Origin: Pseudomonas kermanshahensis
Lineage (GTDB): Bacteria; Pseudomonadota; Gammaproteobacteria; Pseudomonadales; Pseudomonadaceae
Assembly (NCBI RefSeq): GCF_014269205.2
Contig: NZ_JABWRY020000001.1
Location: 1,736,001 to 1,800,000 of the forward strand
Length of the DNA: 64,000 nt
Direction: 5' to 3'
Of this stretch, positions 44,639-55,325 are shown piece after piece. The translations under genes were made by a program, and so were the position numbers. The notes below the pieces were generated by a model. The model searched no databases. It was not told the DNA's origin and saw only the letters and a list, made by a program, of their open reading frames with translations. Each line of letters begins with the position of its first letter. The first letter of the stretch is position 1.

Positions 44639-46108
44639 TTATACACCCCAGCGCGGGATGTGGTGGCTGCCCATGGAAATGCACACGTTCTTGATCTCGG
44701 CGAACACTTCGAAGCTGTATTGCCCACCTTCACGCCCGGTGCCGGAGCCTTTCACGCCGCCGAACGGCTGGCGCAGGTCGCGCACGTTCTGGCTGTTGAT
44801 GAAGACCATGCCAGCTTCGATGCCACGCGCCAGGCGGTGCGCCTTGCCGATGTCCTGGGTCCAGATGTACGAGGCCAGGCCGTATTCGGTGTCGTTGGCC
44901 AGTTGCAGTGCTTCGGCCTCGTCCTTGAACGGGATCAGGCACACCACTGGGCCGAAGATTTCTTCCTGGGCGATGCGCATGCTGTTGTTCACGTCGGCGA
45001 ACACGGTGGGCTGGATGAACTGCCCCTTGGCCAAGTGCGCCGGCAGATTGGCCGGGCGCTCAAGGCCGCCGGCAACCAGGCGTGCGCCTTCTTCGATGCC
45101 GATGCGGATGTACCCGGTGACCTTGTCATAGTGCTGCTGGGTGATCATCGAGCCTACTTGCGTTTTCGGGTCGGTCGGGTCACCCACGATCAGGCGCTTG
45201 GCGCGGGCGGCGAACTCGGCGACGAACTGCGGGTAAACGCTTTCCTGGATGAAAATGCGGCTGCCGGCCGTGCAGCGCTCGCCATTGAGCGAGAAGATGG
45301 TGAACAGCGCTGCATCCAGGGCGCGTTCCAGGTCGGCGTCTTCGAAGATCACCACCGGCGACTTGCCACCCAGCTCCATCGAGTATTTTTTAAGGCCGGC
45401 GGTCTGCATGATCTTCTTGCCGGTGGCGGTGCCGCCGGTAAAGGAAATTGCACGCACATCGGCGTGACGCACCAGTGCATCGCCAGCGGTGGCGCCGTAG
45501 CCTTGGATCACATTGAGCACGCCGTTGGGGATGCCGGCTTCAACGGCCAGGCGGCCGAGTTCGTTGGCAGTCAGCGGCGACAATTCGCTCATTTTCAAGA
45601 CGGCGGTGTTGCCCAGGGCCAGGCACGGCGCAGTCTTCCAGGTGGCCGTCATGAACGGCACGTTCCAGGGGCTTACTAGGCCGCACACACCCACCGGCTG
45701 GTACAGGGTGTAGTTGAGCATCTGGTCGTCGACCGGGTAGGTGTGGCCATCCATGCGGGTGCACACTTCGGCGAAGAAGTCGAAGTTGTGCGAGGCACGC
45801 GGGATCAGCACGTTCTTGGTCTGGTGGATCGGCAGGCCGGTATCGAGGGTTTCCAGCTCGGCCAGTTTCGGCACGTTCTGGTCGATCAGTTCGCCCAGCT
45901 TGCGCATCAGACGGGCACGTTCCTTGGCTGGGGTGTTGGCCCATTTCGGGAAGGCTTCCTTGGCCGCCGCAACCGCCTGCGCGACCTCTTCGGCACCGCC
46001 GCTGGCGACTTCGCAAATCGCGTCACCGGTGGCTGGGTTGTAGTTGACGAAGGTGTCTTTGCTCTCGACCTCACGGCCATTGATCCAGTGCTTGATCATG
46101 CTGCTCAT
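44639..46108 (-). CDS. hpaE: 5-carboxymethyl-2-hydroxymuconate semialdehyde dehydrogenase
   Basis: Encodes 489 residues. Catalytic Cys is in N-G-E-R-C-T-A-G-S-R, Glu in M-E-L-G-G-K-S-P, and P-W-N-V-P marks the cofactor site. It oxidises the ring-fission semialdehyde with NAD. Start at 46108 overlaps the hpaG2 stop by 4 bases; a second ATG at 46099 is possible. Confidence 0.95.
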   Translation of the reverse strand: MSSMIKHWINGREVESKDTFVNYNPATGDAICEVASGGAEEVAQAVAAAKEAFPKWANTPAKERARLMRKLGELIDQNVPKLAELETLDTGLPIHQTKNVLIPRASHNFDFFAEVCTRMDGHTYPVDDQMLNYTLYQPVGVCGLVSPWNVPFMTATWKTAPCLALGNTAVLKMSELSPLTANELGRLAVEAGIPNGVLNVIQGYGATAGDALVRHADVRAISFTGGTATGKKIMQTAGLKKYSMELGGKSPVVIFEDADLERALDAALFTIFSLNGERCTAGSRIFIQESVYPQFVAEFAARAKRLIVGDPTDPKTQVGSMITQQHYDKVTGYIRIGIEEGARLVAGGLERPANLPAHLAKGQFIQPTVFADVNNSMRIAQEEIFGPVVCLIPFKDEAEALQLANDTEYGLASYIWTQDIGKAHRLARGIEAGMVFINSQNVRDLRQPFGGVKGSGTGREGGQYSFEVFAEIKNVCISMGSHHIPRWGV

Positions 46109-46884
46109 GCCTTGTTGTTCTTGAAGAAGTCAGCTTCGCTGACGATGCGGTTGACCAGGCGACCAACGCCTTCCACTTCCACCACCACTTCATCGCCTGG
46201 CACTACATCGGCCAGGCCTTCTGGGGTGCCGGTTGCGATCATGTCGCCCGGTTGCAGGGTCATGAAGCTGGAGAAATATTCGATCAGGTAAGGAATGTCG
46301 AAAATCATGTCCGAGGTGCTGCCTTCCTGTTTCAGCTCACCGTTGATCCAGGTGCGCAGCTTCAGGTTGGACGGGTCCGGCACGTCGGCCGCATCGACGA
46401 TCCACGGGCCGACCGGGGTGGTGGCGTCGCGGTTTTTCACCCGCAGGTTGGGGCGGTAGTAGTTTTCCAGGTAGTCGCGGATGGCGTAGTCGTTGCACAC
46501 GGTGTAGCCGGCCAGGTACTGCAGGGCGTCTTCGCGCTTGACGTTACGTGCCTGCTTGCCGATCACCGCCACCAGCTCGCACTCGTAGTGCATGTAGGCG
46601 ACGTTGTCCGGGCGCCAGGTGATCTGCTTGTGGCCGGTGTAGGTGCCCGGCGACTTGATGAACGCCAGCGGCTCGGTGGGCGGCGTGAAGGCGAGTTCCG
46701 CGGCGTGGTCGGCGTAGTTCAGGCCCAGGGCGAACATGCTGCCGGTGGCAGGTGGCAGCCAGGTCACCTGGTCTTCATGCACCAGGCGGCCGTCGGCCAG
46801 GCGCAGGTGGTCGTCTTCGACGGTGACATTATGGACCTGGCCGTCGAACTGGATACGGGCGTGTTTCACAGGTGCAATCCTCAT
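46105..46884 (-). CDS. hpaG2: Homoprotocatechuate isomerase/decarboxylase, C-terminal-type subunit
   Basis: Encodes 259 residues of the fumarylacetoacetase-like fold. The metal-site acids lie in Y-E-C-E-L-V-A-V-I-G and the loop G-L-N-Y-A-D-H-A-A-E. In E. coli the two halves are one fused protein; here they are separate genes overlapping by four bases. It decarboxylates or isomerises the oxepine/OPET intermediate. Confidence 0.93.
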   Translation of the reverse strand: MRIAPVKHARIQFDGQVHNVTVEDDHLRLADGRLVHEDQVTWLPPATGSMFALGLNYADHAAELAFTPPTEPLAFIKSPGTYTGHKQITWRPDNVAYMHYECELVAVIGKQARNVKREDALQYLAGYTVCNDYAIRDYLENYYRPNLRVKNRDATTPVGPWIVDAADVPDPSNLKLRTWINGELKQEGSTSDMIFDIPYLIEYFSSFMTLQPGDMIATGTPEGLADVVPGDEVVVEVEGVGRLVNRIVSEADFFKNNKA

Positions 46885-47540
46885 TCGGCGACGATGTGGT
46901 TGGTGAGCGTGCCCAGGCCATCGATCTCGACATCGACGCGGTCGCCTGGCTGCACATCGACGCGCCCCTCGGGGGTGCCGGTAATCAGGATGTCGCCCGC
47001 ATGCAGGGTCATGAATTCGCTGATCTCGGCGATCAGCTGGGCAACCGTGCGCACGCAGTTGGCGGTGGTGTTCTGCTGGCGCACTTCACCGTTGACCCGC
47101 AGGCGCAGGCCCAGGGCATCGGGGTTGGCCACCTGTGCAGCCGGTACCAGGGCGGGGCCGACCGGGCAGAAGCCATCGCGGCACTTGGCCTTGACCGCAG
47201 GGCGGTAGTAGCTGGTCTCAGGCAGGCTGACTTCGTTGACGATGGTGTAGCCCGCCACGTAGCCCAGCGCGTCTTCGGCGCTGACCCGGCTGGCGTCCTT
47301 GCCAATCACCACGCCCAGGGCAGGGCCCGGTTGCAGGCGCTCGACACCGGCCGGAAACACCACGTTGCCTTCATGGTGGTTGCGGGTGTTGGGCGTCTTG
47401 ACGAACAGCACCGGCTTGACGGGCGGTTGTTTGTAGGGCGCTTCGTGAAACGCCGCTTCGTGCTGCTGCAGCAGACCCTGGTAGTTCAGCGCAACGCCGA
47501 ACAGGGTGCCGGTCGCAACGTCATGCAGGGCATGGCTCAT
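46881..47540 (-). CDS. hpaG1: Homoprotocatechuate isomerase/decarboxylase, N-terminal-type subunit
   Basis: Encodes 219 residues, also FAH-fold, a partner of HpaG2 (G-V-A-L-N-Y-Q-G-L, then G-V-V-I-G-K-D-A-S-R and T-G-T-P-E-G-R-V-D). The acidic E-x-E seen in HpaG2 is replaced around P-A-L-G-V-V-I-G, as in other N-terminal halves. It is the first gene of the hpa operon; the HpaR boxes are 47-78 bases upstream. Confidence 0.92.
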   Translation of the reverse strand: MSHALHDVATGTLFGVALNYQGLLQQHEAAFHEAPYKQPPVKPVLFVKTPNTRNHHEGNVVFPAGVERLQPGPALGVVIGKDASRVSAEDALGYVAGYTIVNEVSLPETSYYRPAVKAKCRDGFCPVGPALVPAAQVANPDALGLRLRVNGEVRQQNTTANCVRTVAQLIAEISEFMTLHAGDILITGTPEGRVDVQPGDRVDVEIDGLGTLTNHIVAE

Positions 47541-47586
47541 GCTTTTCTCCAGGCGGTGCAGGGCGAGGGTCGTCCTGCCGAGATTG

Positions 47587-47618
47587 TTAATGTGTTAATG
47601 TTATAGTTAATATGTTAA
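47587..47618. promoter_or_regulatory. Twin HpaR boxes upstream of hpaG1
   Basis: TTAATGTGTTAA (47587-47598) and TTAATATGTTAA (47607-47618) are near-identical palindromes whose centres are 20 bases apart, i.e. two helical turns on the same face. They are in the hpaG1-hpaA divergent region, a likely repressor operator. Confidence 0.7.
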
Positions 47619-47712
47619 CGAAGGTCAAGGCTTCACCCAGTGGCATCTGCCAAGCAGCCGGGGCACCATGGGTGATCGTCAATACGGGCAAGCGCTTTGC
47701 GGGTAAGCAGTC

Positions 47713-48618
47713 ATGAGTGATCGGCATCCCATTCCGAACATCAACATCGGCCAGGTCTACGACCAGCGCTACAGCGACAGCGAGGTGCACTACGACCGGC
47801 TGGGCAACCTTGCCGGGTTTTTCGGGCGCAACATGCCCGTGCACCGGCACGACCGGTTTTTCCAGGTGCATTACGTGAAGTCCGGTACGGTGAGGGTGTA
47901 CCTCGATGACCAGCAGTATATCGAGGCCGGGCCGATGTTCTTCCTGACGCCGCCGACGGTGGCGCATGCCTTCGTCACCGAGCCAGACAGCGACGGCCAT
48001 GTGCTGACGGTGCGTCAGCAACTGGTCTGGCAACTGATCGAAGCCGACGCCAGCCTTTTGCCGGCCGGGGTGCAGGTGCGGCCTGCCTGCGTTGCCCTGG
48101 CCAAGGTGCCGGCTGCGTACAAGGCCGAGGCGCGCAGGCTCGAACGCTGGCTGGAAGCGCTCAGCGACGAAGTTGCCACGCCCCATCCGGGGCGCGATGC
48201 GGCGTTGCAGTCGCTGACCCGGCTGATCATGATCAGCTTGCTGCGGCTGTGCCCCAACTCGCGCGAGGCCACCCCGGCCAGGCACGAAGACCTGAAAATC
48301 TTCCACCGCTTCAACGCGCTGATCGAAGCGCATTACCTTGAGCACTGGCCCCTGGCGCGCTATGCGCAGCAGATCGGCGTGACCGAGGCGCGGCTGAACG
48401 ATGTGTGCCGGCGCATTGCCGACTTGCCGTCCAAGCGCCTGGTGCTTGAACGCGTGATGCAGGAAGCCAAGCGCCTGCTGTTGTTCTCCGGCAGCACGGC
48501 AAACGAAATCTGCTACCAGCTGGGCTTCAAGGACCCGGCTTATTTCAGCCGATTCTTCAACCGTTACGCCAAGCTCACGCCCGGCGAATACCGCCAGCGG
48601 CAAGCGGAGTTGTTGTGA
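47713..48618 (+). CDS. hpaA: AraC-family activator HpaA
   Basis: Encodes 301 residues: an N-terminal cupin ligand domain (M-P-V-H-R-H-D-R-F-F-Q-V-H-Y-V, then A-G-P-M-F-F-L-T-P-P) and a C-terminal double HTH with F-K-D-P-A-Y-F-S-R-F-F-N-R. HpaA activates the hydroxylase genes in response to 4-hydroxyphenylacetate. It is divergent from hpaG1 and next to the second hpaR. Confidence 0.9.
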   Translation: MSDRHPIPNINIGQVYDQRYSDSEVHYDRLGNLAGFFGRNMPVHRHDRFFQVHYVKSGTVRVYLDDQQYIEAGPMFFLTPPTVAHAFVTEPDSDGHVLTVRQQLVWQLIEADASLLPAGVQVRPACVALAKVPAAYKAEARRLERWLEALSDEVATPHPGRDAALQSLTRLIMISLLRLCPNSREATPARHEDLKIFHRFNALIEAHYLEHWPLARYAQQIGVTEARLNDVCRRIADLPSKRLVLERVMQEAKRLLLFSGSTANEICYQLGFKDPAYFSRFFNRYAKLTPGEYRQRQAELL

Positions 48619-48793
48619 GAGGGCCATGGCTTACCGCCCGGATCGCGTCGTTGTTGTTTGATCCGGATGGTCGCAGCTTGGCTGGCGGCCTTGAATGGGT
48701 TTTCCATGGAAGAGCTTGCACTTTCCAGGCTCCTTGTCCCTTTTTGCCTATGCCCCTAATCTTGCCAGTCGTACCCCAAACACAGGCGCCCAC

Positions 48794-49216
48794 ATGACCA
48801 AGACGCAACCCTCGCTGACATTGAGCCTGCTGCAGGCCCGGGAAGCCGCAATGGCATTTTTCAGGCCGTTGCTGAACGAACACGACCTGACCGAGCAACA
48901 GTGGCGAGTCATTCGTATTCTTAGCCAGCAAGGTGAATTGGAGAGCTACCAGCTCGCCCACCTGGCGTGCATCCTCAAACCGAGCATGACCGGGGTGTTG
49001 AGCCGTTTGGAACGCGATGGCCTGGTGCGTCGGCAGAAGGCCGCGCAGGACGCGCGGCGTGTGTTGGTGAGCCTCACCGAACGCGGCGAGGCCTGTTTCG
49101 AGTCAATGCGCGAGGGCATGGAGGCCAACTACCGCAAGATCCAGGCGCAGTTCGGCGAAGACAAGTTGGCGCAACTGATGGGTTTGTTGAACGAACTTAA
49201 GCGCATCGAGCCGTAG
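48794..49216 (+). CDS. hpaR: MarR-family repressor, HpaR paralogue 2
   Basis: Encodes 140 residues from ATG 48794, nearly colinear with the copy at 37204 (L-T-E-Q-Q-W-R-V-I-R-I-L, L-K-P-S-M-T-G-V-L-S-R-L-E-R-D-G-L-V). It is probably the classical HpaR that controls the hpaG1 operon. Ribosome-binding site is weak. The two copies bracket the whole hpa region. Confidence 0.88.
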   Translation: MTKTQPSLTLSLLQAREAAMAFFRPLLNEHDLTEQQWRVIRILSQQGELESYQLAHLACILKPSMTGVLSRLERDGLVRRQKAAQDARRVLVSLTERGEACFESMREGMEANYRKIQAQFGEDKLAQLMGLLNELKRIEP

Positions 49217-49273
49217 GCCGGGCTGAGGGGGAGGGCCGGTGCAACCCGTGCACCGGCCTTGGCATTACAGCAC

Positions 49274-50564
<1,291 letters not shown>

Positions 50565-50679
50565 AGGGCATGTGTTTTATTCGGTTTTCCGAACAAGCAT
50601 AGGAAAACCTGTTCGGTTTTTCGGAAAAATTCCGGATAATCTGCGCCAGGCGTGGCTCGCCCTTAACAGCCAAACGGAT

Positions 50680-50708
50680 TTGACAAAACCAGGTCCTGTT
50701 TCCATAGT
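50680..50708 (+). promoter_or_regulatory. Sigma-70 promoter of the rbs operon
   Basis: TTGACA (50680-50685) and CATAGT (50703-50708) are separated by 17 bases. The RbsR operator starts 7 bases further, where a bound repressor would block the transcription start. Confidence 0.7.
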
Positions 50709-50715
50709 GAGTCAA

Positions 50716-50729
50716 CGCAAACGTTTGCG
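50716..50729. promoter_or_regulatory. rbsO: RbsR (LacI-type) operator
   Basis: CGCAAACGTTTGCG is a perfect 14-base palindrome with the central CG step typical of LacI/GalR family operators. It lies 37 bases before the rbsB start, downstream of the -10. Confidence 0.8.
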
Positions 50730-50765
50730 ATCCGATAAAAAACACAAGATTCGGAGTCATCGTCC

Positions 50766-51722
50766 ATGAAACTGCCGTTCCCCGGTCGTCTGCTGGCCCT
50801 CGCTGTCGTCTCGTCACTTTCCCTGGCCTTGCCGCTCAGTGCTGCACACGCCGAAGAAAAGCCCAAAGTCGCCTTGGTGATGAAGTCCCTCGCCAACGAA
50901 TTTTTCCTCACCATGGAAGACGGCGCCAAGGATTATCAAAAAAGCCATGCCAATGATTTCGACCTGATCGCCAACGGCATCAAGAACGAGACTGACACCG
51001 GCGAGCAGATCCGCATCGTCGAGCAGATGGTCAACGCAGGGGCCAAAGCCCTGGTGATTGCGCCTGCGGACTCCAAAGCCCTGGTTTCAGCCGTTAAAAA
51101 GGCCATGGACCAAGGCGTGGTGGTGATCAACATCGACAACCGCCTAGACCCCGAACTGCTCAAGAGCAAAGGCATCAGAGTACCCTTCGTAGGCCCCGAC
51201 AACCGCAAAGGCGCCCGCCTGGTGGGCGACTACCTGGCGCAGCAGAAGCTCAAGGCCGGTGACCAAGTCGGCATCATCGAAGGCGTGCCGACCACCACCA
51301 ACGCCCAGCAGCGCACCGCCGGCTTCAAGGACGCCATGGAGGCCGCGCAGATGAAGATCGTTTCGGTGCAGTCCGGCAACTGGGAAATTGACAAAGGCAA
51401 CGCCGTCGCCGCCTCCATGCTCAACGAATACCCCGAGCTCAAGGCCCTGCTGGCCGGTAACGACAGCATGGCCCTGGGCGCCGTGTCGGCCGTGCGCGCC
51501 GCAGGCAAGGCCGGCCAGGTGCAAGTGGTCGGTTACGACAACATCAATGCCATCAAACCCATGCTCAAGGACGGCCGCGTACTCGCCACCCTCGACCAAG
51601 CCGCCAGCCAGCAGGCGGTGTTCGGTATCCAGGCGGCGCTGAAGATGATCAACGGTGAGCAGCCGGGCGTGGATGCCGACAATGTCATCCAGACCCCCGT
51701 CACGCTCATCACCCAGCCCTGA
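50766..51722 (+). CDS. rbsB: Ribose ABC transporter substrate-binding protein
   Basis: Encodes 318 residues with signal peptide ending A-H-A. Mature start K-P-K-V-A-L-V-M-K-S-L-A-N-E-F-F is typical of RbsB, as are D-N-R..P-F-V-G-P-D-N and G-N-D-S-M-A-L-G-A. It binds ribose in the periplasm. GGAG precedes the ATG. First gene of the operon. Confidence 0.95.
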   Translation: MKLPFPGRLLALAVVSSLSLALPLSAAHAEEKPKVALVMKSLANEFFLTMEDGAKDYQKSHANDFDLIANGIKNETDTGEQIRIVEQMVNAGAKALVIAPADSKALVSAVKKAMDQGVVVINIDNRLDPELLKSKGIRVPFVGPDNRKGARLVGDYLAQQKLKAGDQVGIIEGVPTTTNAQQRTAGFKDAMEAAQMKIVSVQSGNWEIDKGNAVAASMLNEYPELKALLAGNDSMALGAVSAVRAAGKAGQVQVVGYDNINAIKPMLKDGRVLATLDQAASQQAVFGIQAALKMINGEQPGVDADNVIQTPVTLITQP

Positions 51723-51743
51723 TACCCGCCAGGAGAGAGGGCC

Positions 51744-53297
51744 ATGCCTGCAACGGCCAATGAAGTGGTGCTCGCCGCCAGCGGGCTGGGCAAGACCTAC
51801 GCCCAGCCGGTGCTCGGTGACGTCGGCCTGAGCCTGCGCGCTGGTGAGGTACTGGCCCTGACGGGCGAGAACGGCGCTGGCAAGAGCACGTTGTCCAAGC
51901 TCATCAGTGGCCTTGAGGTGCCCACCACCGGGCACATGACCTACCGCGGCCAGGCTTACGCGCCCGGCAGCCGCAGCGAGGCCGAGCGCCTCGGTGTGCG
52001 CATGGTCATGCAGGAACTCAACCTGCTGCCGACCCTGACCGTGGCCGAAAACCTGTTCCTCGACAACCTGCCCAGCCGCTTCGGCTGGATCAGCCACAAG
52101 CGCCTGCGCCAACTGGCCACCGCTGCCATGGCCCAGGTCGGGTTGGACGCCATCGACCCGGACACCCCGGTCGGCGAGCTGGGCATCGGCCATCAGCAGA
52201 TGGTCGAAATCGCCCGCAACCTGATCGGCGATTGCCATGTGCTGATCTTCGACGAACCCACCGCCATGCTCACTGCGCGTGAAGTGGAGCTGCTGTTCAC
52301 CCAGATCGAACGCCTGCGCCAGCGCGGCGTGGCCATCGTTTATATCTCCCACCGCCTCGAAGAACTGCAGCGCGTGGCCCAGCGCATCGTCGTGCTGCGT
52401 GACGGCAAGCTGGTGTGCGACGAGCCGGTCCAGCGCTACAGCAGCGCCGAGCTGGTCAACCTGATGGTCGGCCGTGAGCTGGGCGAACACATCGACCTGG
52501 GCCGCCGCGAGATTGGCGCGCCGTTGCTGAAGGTCGACCGACTTAGCCGGGGGGACAAGGTGCGTGAGGTGTCGTTCGAGGTCAGGGCAGGGGAGATCTT
52601 CGGTATCTCTGGCCTGATCGGCGCCGGCCGCACCGAGCTGCTGCGCCTGATCTACGGTGCCGACCGCGCCGACAGTGGCAGCATCGCCCTGGGCCAGCCG
52701 CCACGGGCAGTGACCATCGACTCACCCAAAGCCGCCGTCAAAGCCGGTATCGCCCTGATCACTGAAGACCGCAAAGGCGAAGGCCTGCTGTTAACCCAGT
52801 CGATCAGCGCCAATATCGCCTTGGGCAACCTTGGCGCGGTATCGCGCGCCGGTGTGCTCGACAGCGAGGCGGAAATGGCCCTGGCCGAACGCCAGATCCA
52901 GGCCATGCGCATCCGCAGCGCCGGCCCGCACCAGGCCGTGGGCGAACTGTCCGGTGGCAACCAGCAGAAGGTGGTGATCGGCCGTTGGCTGGAGCGTGAT
53001 TGCCAGGTGCTGTTGTTCGATGAGCCAACCCGAGGCATCGACGTTGGCGCCAAGTTCGACATCTACGGTCTGCTGGCCGAACTGGCGCGCCAAGGCAAGG
53101 CCCTGGTGGTGGTGTCCAGCGACCTGCGCGAACTGATGCTGATCTGCGACCGCATTGCCGTGCTCTCGGCCGGTCGCCTGATCGACACCTTCGAGCGCGA
53201 CCATTGGAGCCAGGACCAGCTTCTTGCCGCTGCCTTTGCCGGCTATCAAACACGTGACGCACTGCTGCATGACGCAGCACCCAGGATGGATGCATGA
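51744..53297 (+). CDS. rbsA: Ribose ABC transporter ATP-binding protein (two domains)
   Basis: Encodes 517 residues with two ATPase domains. The first has Walker A G-E-N-G-A-G-K-S-T-L-S-K; the second has G-L-I-G-A-G-R-T-E-L-L-R with a degenerate Walker A, and signature L-S-G-G-N-Q-Q-K-V-V. This is normal for sugar importers of the CUT2 class. AGGAGAGAGG precedes the start. Confidence 0.95.
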   Translation: MPATANEVVLAASGLGKTYAQPVLGDVGLSLRAGEVLALTGENGAGKSTLSKLISGLEVPTTGHMTYRGQAYAPGSRSEAERLGVRMVMQELNLLPTLTVAENLFLDNLPSRFGWISHKRLRQLATAAMAQVGLDAIDPDTPVGELGIGHQQMVEIARNLIGDCHVLIFDEPTAMLTAREVELLFTQIERLRQRGVAIVYISHRLEELQRVAQRIVVLRDGKLVCDEPVQRYSSAELVNLMVGRELGEHIDLGRREIGAPLLKVDRLSRGDKVREVSFEVRAGEIFGISGLIGAGRTELLRLIYGADRADSGSIALGQPPRAVTIDSPKAAVKAGIALITEDRKGEGLLLTQSISANIALGNLGAVSRAGVLDSEAEMALAERQIQAMRIRSAGPHQAVGELSGGNQQKVVIGRWLERDCQVLLFDEPTRGIDVGAKFDIYGLLAELARQGKALVVVSSDLRELMLICDRIAVLSAGRLIDTFERDHWSQDQLLAAAFAGYQTRDALLHDAAPRMDA

Positions 53298-54289
53298 AAA
53301 CCACCCCCCTCGACAACCAAAACGCCGCCCCCGTGCGCCGCAGTGGCACGTACTTCGGCCTGGGCACTTACCTGGGCCTGGCCGGCGCGCTGCTGGCGAT
53401 GATCGTGCTGTTCTCGTTCCTCAGTAGCCACTTCTGGTCCTATGCCACCTTCAGCACCCTGGCCAACCAGATCCCTGACCTGATGGTGCTGGCGGTCGGC
53501 ATGACCTTCGTGCTGATCATCGGCGGCATCGACCTGTCGGTCGGCTCGGTGCTGGCGCTGGCGGCCTCGACGGTCAGCGTGGCTATTCTCGGCTGGGGCT
53601 GGGGCGTGCTGCCCTCGGCGCTGCTCGGCATGGCCGTGGCAGCCCTGGCTGGTAGCATCACCGGCGGCGTTACCGTGGCCTGGCGCATCCCCTCGTTCAT
53701 CGTTTCGCTCGGCGTGCTGGAGATGGCCCGCGGCCTGGCCTACCAGTTCACCGACTCGCGCACCGCCTATATCGGCGATGCCTACGCCTGGTTCTCCAAC
53801 CCGATTGCGTTCGGTATTTCGCCGGCATTCCTCATCGCCCTGCTGGTGATCGTACTGGCCCAACTGGTGCTGACCCGCACAGTGTTCGGCCGCTACCTGA
53901 TCGGCATCGGCACCAACGAAGAGGCCGTGCGCCTGGCGGGCATCGACCCGCGCCCCTACAAAGTGCTGGTGTTCGCCCTGATGGGGCTGCTCGCCGGCCT
54001 GGCTGCGCTGTTCCAGATTTCGCGCCTCGAAGCAGCCGACCCCAATGCCGGGTCCGGCCTTGAGCTGCAGGTGATTGCCGCCGTGGTGATCGGCGGCACC
54101 AGCCTGATGGGTGGCCGCGGTTCGGTCATCAGTACTTTCTTTGGCGTGCTGATCATTTCGGTGCTGGCCGCAGGTCTGGCGCAGATCGGCGCATCGGAAC
54201 CCACAAAACGCATCATCACCGGGGCGGTCATCGTCATCGCCGTGGTGCTCGACACTTACCGTAGCCGGCGTGCAGGCCGGCGGAACTGA
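53294..54289 (+). CDS. rbsC: Ribose ABC transporter permease
   Basis: Encodes 331 residues with 8-10 hydrophobic segments and the motif G-G-I-D-L-S-V-G-S-V-L-A-L of CUT2 permeases. It overlaps the rbsA stop by four bases (ATGA). It works as a homodimer with RbsA. Confidence 0.95.
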   Translation: MKTTPLDNQNAAPVRRSGTYFGLGTYLGLAGALLAMIVLFSFLSSHFWSYATFSTLANQIPDLMVLAVGMTFVLIIGGIDLSVGSVLALAASTVSVAILGWGWGVLPSALLGMAVAALAGSITGGVTVAWRIPSFIVSLGVLEMARGLAYQFTDSRTAYIGDAYAWFSNPIAFGISPAFLIALLVIVLAQLVLTRTVFGRYLIGIGTNEEAVRLAGIDPRPYKVLVFALMGLLAGLAALFQISRLEAADPNAGSGLELQVIAAVVIGGTSLMGGRGSVISTFFGVLIISVLAAGLAQIGASEPTKRIITGAVIVIAVVLDTYRSRRAGRRN

Positions 54290-54293
54290 AAAC

Positions 54294-55316
54294 ATGGCAA
54301 CCATTAAAGACGTCGCGGCACTGGCGGGTATTTCTTACACCACCGTGTCCCATGTGTTGAACAAGACCCGCCCTGTCAGTGAACAGGTGCGGCTCAAGGT
54401 CGAGGCCGCCATCGTCGAGCTCGACTACGTACCCAGCGCGGTGGCGCGCTCGCTCAAGGCGCGCAGCACTGCCACCATCGGCTTGCTGGTGCCCAACAGC
54501 GTCAACCCGTACTTCGCCGAACTGGCCCGAGGGATCGAAGACGCCTGCGAACGCAACGGCTACTGCGTGATCCTGTGCAACTCCGACGACAACCCGCAAA
54601 AGCAGCGCAGCTACCTGCGTGTGCTGCTGGAAAAACGCATCGATGGCTTGGTAGTAGCGTCTGTAGGTGAAGACAGCGACCTGTTGCAAAGCCTGGCCTG
54701 CGTGCGCACACCCATGGTCATCGTCGACCGCGAGCTGGACGGCGTCGACGCCGACCTGGTGCGCATCGACCACGAGCACGGCGCTTACCTGGCCACCCGG
54801 CACCTGCTTGAGTTTGGCCATCGCGACATCGCCTACATCGGCGGCCCGGCCGAAACCGGTGTCAGCCAACTGCGCCTGGCCGGTTTCCGTCGGGCGCTGC
54901 AAGAGGCGGGGGTAGAGGCGGAGCCCAGCCGCGTGCTGCATTGCGATTTCACCAGCCCAGGCGGCCACGGCGCGGCCGCACAGTTGCTGGACGGCAACCG
55001 GCCGACGGCGATCTTCGCCGGTAACGACATGATCGGCTTTGGCGTGCTGCGCGCCGCCGCCGAGCGCAACATCAACGTACCGGGTGAACTGTCGGTGATT
55101 GGCTTCGATGACATCGAGCTCAGCCGTTACGTCTACCCGCCGCTGACCACCGTGGGCCAGTCGATCCGCGAGCTGGGCGAAAACGCCGCCGCGTTGCTGC
55201 TATCGCGCATAGCCACGCCTCGGCAGGGTTCGGCAGAGCAGCGCATCGTCGCCCCGCGCATCGTGCAGCGCGAGTCCACCGGGCCACGCCCGGACCTGTT
55301 CAATGATTACCGCTAA
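54294..55316 (+). CDS. rbsR: LacI-family ribose operon repressor
   Basis: Encodes 340 residues from ATG 54294. N-terminal HTH is A-T-I-K-D-V-A-A-L-A-G-I-S-Y-T-T-V-S-H-V-L-N, followed by a periplasmic-binding-protein-like sensor (D-R-E-L..A-I-F-A-G-N-D-M-I-G-F-G). It should bind the palindrome at 50716. Being inside the operon gives negative feedback. Confidence 0.95.
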   Translation: MATIKDVAALAGISYTTVSHVLNKTRPVSEQVRLKVEAAIVELDYVPSAVARSLKARSTATIGLLVPNSVNPYFAELARGIEDACERNGYCVILCNSDDNPQKQRSYLRVLLEKRIDGLVVASVGEDSDLLQSLACVRTPMVIVDRELDGVDADLVRIDHEHGAYLATRHLLEFGHRDIAYIGGPAETGVSQLRLAGFRRALQEAGVEAEPSRVLHCDFTSPGGHGAAAQLLDGNRPTAIFAGNDMIGFGVLRAAAERNINVPGELSVIGFDDIELSRYVYPPLTTVGQSIRELGENAAALLLSRIATPRQGSAEQRIVAPRIVQRESTGPRPDLFNDYR

Positions 55317-55325
55317 GGAGCGCTT

